Part shown: positions 12,280-14,101 of the stretch, one piece after another
How the letters are laid out: each line of letters starts with the position of its first letter
Position numbering within the stretch: position 1 is the stretch's first letter
Assembly (NCBI GenBank): GCA_900769985.1
Contig: CAAGIS010000181.1
Coordinates: 1-14,101 of the forward strand
DNA: 14,101 nt
Reading direction: 5' to 3'
DNA from: Spirochaetia bacterium
GTDB taxonomy: Bacteria; Spirochaetota; Spirochaetia; Treponematales; Treponemataceae
Program-made: the position numbers and the translations under genes
Notes under the pieces: model-generated
The model's database searches: none
Told to the model about the DNA's origin: nothing
What the model saw: the letters and a program-made list of their open reading frames with translations, nothing else

Positions 12280-12969
12280 TTAAATTAAAATATCGTGGCA
12301 TCTAATGACAATTTCGCCGTTTGCTTCAAGGCGCAGGATAATGTCTATGATATTTTTTCGGGCTTCAATTACATCAACCATCCGTACAGGTCCCATAAAT
12401 TCCATATCTTCTTTTAGCATGGCTGCAGCACGCTTTGACATATTGCTAAAAATTTTATTTTGAATTTCTTCGTCCGCACCGTGCAGGGCTTTTGCAAGTT
12501 CCTGAGTATCAATTTCCCGCAAGAATTTCTGAATTGAACGGTCATCAAGTTCCGTTAAATTTTCAAAGACAAAAAGATTCTGTTCAAGGTTCAAGGCAAT
12601 CAGCGGATCTTGCTTAAAAAGTTCATCTGTCTGCTTTGAAAGTTCTGAAAGTTGAATCGTATCAAGATTTTCAGAAACAGCTTTGCTCATTTCTTTTCCG
12701 TAAAAACCTTTCTGTTTTAAAACATAGCCTGCTGCAGAAATTATTTCCGGGTCAGTTATTTTTTTTGAAGAATAATTTTTGTAAGAATCAAGAACTTTTG
12801 TCTTCATAGGCTCAGAAAGATTTGAAATAGTTTCTTCGACTTTTTTTTCTCCCATATAAACAAGCAGTTTTGCAAAAGTATCTGCATAGCCGCCGTTTAT
12901 AAAGTCCGCAAGAATTGAAGTGAGTTTTTCATGTGCTGCATCAAATCTTTGTTGAATTTCTTCTGTCAT
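12280..12969 (-). CDS. Short FliG-like flagellar motor switch protein
   Basis: A FliG-family protein of the flagellar switch, where FliG couples stator torque to the rotor. The C-terminal segment EFMGPVRMVDVIEARKNIID...LEANGEIVI is the conserved FliG-C signature, preceded by the helix-rich middle domain (SIQKFLREIDTQELAKALHGADEEIQNKIFSNMSKRAA). At 229 residues it is about a third shorter than usual FliG (about 340), with a condensed N-terminal region. It is therefore probably a paralogue rather than the main motor protein. The start has GGAGGAAA before the ATG. It is downstream of a FliM-like remnant, suggesting an old switch-protein pair. Its charged residues look conserved; whether it still assembles into a motor is not known. 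Confidence 0.88.
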   Translation of the reverse strand: MTEEIQQRFDAAHEKLTSILADFINGGYADTFAKLLVYMGEKKVEETISNLSEPMKTKVLDSYKNYSSKKITDPEIISAAGYVLKQKGFYGKEMSKAVSENLDTIQLSELSKQTDELFKQDPLIALNLEQNLFVFENLTELDDRSIQKFLREIDTQELAKALHGADEEIQNKIFSNMSKRAAAMLKEDMEFMGPVRMVDVIEARKNIIDIILRLEANGEIVIRCHDILI

Positions 12970-13063
12970 ATTTTCCTCCAGTCAATATTTTACAGTCAAA
13001 TGCAGATTTTTCAGTTTTTTATATTTTGGGTGGCTTTTTGCTTTGCAAAAAACAGGCTATTCG

Positions 13064-13130
13064 GGGTTGCGCTATCGCTTCATTCCTTCGCTACGCTTCG
13101 GAACGGCGTTGCCGCCCCTACTATCCTTGC
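13064..13130 (+). repeat. REP-like palindromic intergenic repeat
   Basis: A GC-rich stretch between the FliM-like and FliG-like genes with the pattern GGGGTTGCGCTATCGCTTC...CTTCGCTACGCTTCGG...GGCGTTGCCGCCCC. Sequences of this look are scattered between genes in several host-associated bacteria. CGCTTCATTCCTTCGC (13076-13091) is the exact reverse complement of 11056-11071, showing that the family is present more than once in this window. A TTTTTGC-TTT-GCAAAAA hairpin lies just before it (13035-13051). Confidence 0.6.
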
Positions 13131-13150
13131 CACATTTTAAATCCTAAAAA

Positions 13151-13786
13151 TCATTCTGTCAAAATTTTAAGCCGCAAAAGTTCTTTTATAAAAACATTCG
13201 GAATGCAAATGTTCATCATACCAATTTCTTCGCCAATGTGCGATTCAATCGTAAGAAGAACAATGCGCTCATCATCCGGGATAAAATTCATCCAGGAAGA
13301 ATTGCTTTCAAGTTTTTTGAGCCGGGGAATAGACATTGATTTTGCCTTAGTATTCCTTCCCATGTCAGTAACAAGGTCTTTTAAAAAGTAAAAGATAATA
13401 TTTTTGGAATAAAGCCGTTCAATAGTTTTTAGCTGCCCTGGGTTAAAATCTGAATATAAAAGTGTTTCAAACTGTTCTTTTACAGTTTCAAAAGCTTTTT
13501 TCTCGCTGTCAGATTTATCCGAAAAACGAGAACTCAAAGCGTCAAGAAGATTTGAATACAAAAGAGCCGTACAAACAGAGTTATCAATATTAATAGAAAT
13601 CGGATAAGAATCCCATGTATAAAGTGCATTAAAAGAAGTAAGTGCAATGGAACGCCTGTATTCTTCAAAACTAAGCTCTTCACAGGCGGCAACAGAAAAA
13701 AAACATGAACAGCGCGTATAACTAATAACCTGTTCCGCAATTTTATTGCAAGTAAATGAAAAAACTTTGCCAAATGACCAGCTGAA
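13151..13786 (-). pseudogene. FliM-like switch protein gene, start missing and SpoA domain absent
   Basis: The open frame encodes the middle domain of FliM, the CheY-P-responsive switch protein: SVAACEELSFEEYRRSI matches the 'VDQLTYEEFIRSI' region, and RIVLLTIESHIGEEIGMMNICIP matches the conserved 'VVLVTFE.KIGE..GMMN.CIP' end of the domain. It stops soon after, without the C-terminal SpoA/FliN-like domain. The frame opens after a stop at 13787-13789 and has no ATG, GTG or TTG before 13561, well inside the domain. Upstream reading could be rejoined only by shifting frame at T runs (for example near 13757). This points to a decayed gene, a fusion scar or sequencing errors. It lies 181 bases before the FliG-like gene in the same direction. 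Confidence 0.65.
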
Positions 13787-13887
13787 TTACATATTCCGCA
13801 TAATTCAGTCTTTACCTGATAAAAAAAGTGTTCCAGAAAAATGCACACTCCGCGGAAGATTTTCAAAATACGCAAATCCCAAACTGC

Positions 13888-14091
13888 GTGCAAAAAGGAT
13901 TCTCCGCCTGCAATTGTGGTTGACGTTGCACCAAGAAGTTTTGCCTGTTCAAGAACATTTTTTGCCTGATTTGCAGAGAGATAACCTTTTTTTGTATCTT
14001 TGCAAATACGATAGCAATGAACGCAACGCTCATTACAGGGATTAGAGATTTCAAGGTCGATTCTGTTTATGCAAGTTTTTTGCTTCATCAT
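13888..14091 (-). pseudogene. N-terminal fragment of a radical SAM protein
   Basis: The first 68 codons encode a clear radical SAM N-terminus: NPCNERCVHC with the CX3CX2C iron-sulfur motif (C19, C23, C26), then LSANQAKNVLEQAKLLG and the TIAGGESFLH motif, equivalent to 'ITGGEPFLHP'. After about 13888 the frame no longer looks like the family and runs as an artefactual, Leu/Phe-rich tail to 13534 over the FliM-like gene. In a different frame just downstream, NLPRSVHFSGTLFLSGKD reads protein-like, so one or more frameshifts are likely. The start is ATG at 14091 (or 14088), directly after an in-frame TAA; no ribosome site is visible in the ten bases left in the window. Confidence 0.65.
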
Positions 14092-14101
14092 TTAATTTTA
14101 C

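Noticed and set aside
13534..13887. Continuation of the radical SAM open frame
   Set aside because: After GGESFLH the translation becomes Leu/Phe-rich without family motifs and overlaps the FliM-like domain in another frame.
1..14101. CRISPR array to match the CARF-like protein
   Set aside because: No run of regularly spaced identical repeats is present on either strand; the repeats seen are hairpins or pairs.

Overview
The window looks like an accessory stretch of a spirochaete chromosome, most likely a Treponema. It is AT-rich, it carries FliG-like and FliM-like flagellar switch paralogues, and its intergenic DNA holds palindromic 'CGCTTC...TTCGC' repeats and long poly-G/C tracts of the kind I associate with treponemes. 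The genus is an inference from gene content; there is no rRNA or tRNA here to confirm it.

Positions 1-9430 hold a coherent signalling island. An eight-gene operon on the minus strand (5217 down to 127) carries a TerY-P triad: a TerY-like vWA protein, a PP2C phosphatase and an atypical Ser/Thr kinase with a C-terminal zinc ribbon. With it come a stand-alone TerY-C-type zinc protein, a membrane-anchored zinc protein and three unknowns. Upstream, also on the minus strand, are a DUF6884-like gene and a three-gene operon (7885 down to 5943) encoding a small basic protein, a CARF/TM1812-like sensor without an effector domain, and a sigma-70-like factor. A DUF4145-like gene (plus strand) and an unknown minus-strand gene complete the island.

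Four minus-strand transcription units (starts at 5217, 5872, 7885 and 9345) are each preceded by the same bipartite element, TGGAAAC-N18-CCTT, with identical spacing in all four. This looks like the promoter of a dedicated sigma factor, and the natural candidate is the sigma-like protein encoded in the middle of the island. The working model, which is inference, is: CARF-like sensor -> sigma factor -> coordinated expression of the TerY-P kinase/phosphatase/vWA module, plausibly a stress or anti-phage response. There is no CRISPR array or cas operon in the window.

Positions 9430-11240 are mostly non-coding. They hold one small unknown gene and a GC-rich region built of hairpins, imperfect direct repeats, a large inverted repeat and homopolymeric G/C runs. 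Positions 11238-14101 hold damaged or unusual genes: a VOC-family gene with an apparent one-base frameshift, a small unknown gene, four hairpins in tandem, a short FliG-like gene, a FliM-like gene lacking its start and its SpoA domain, and the first third of a radical SAM gene whose frame breaks.
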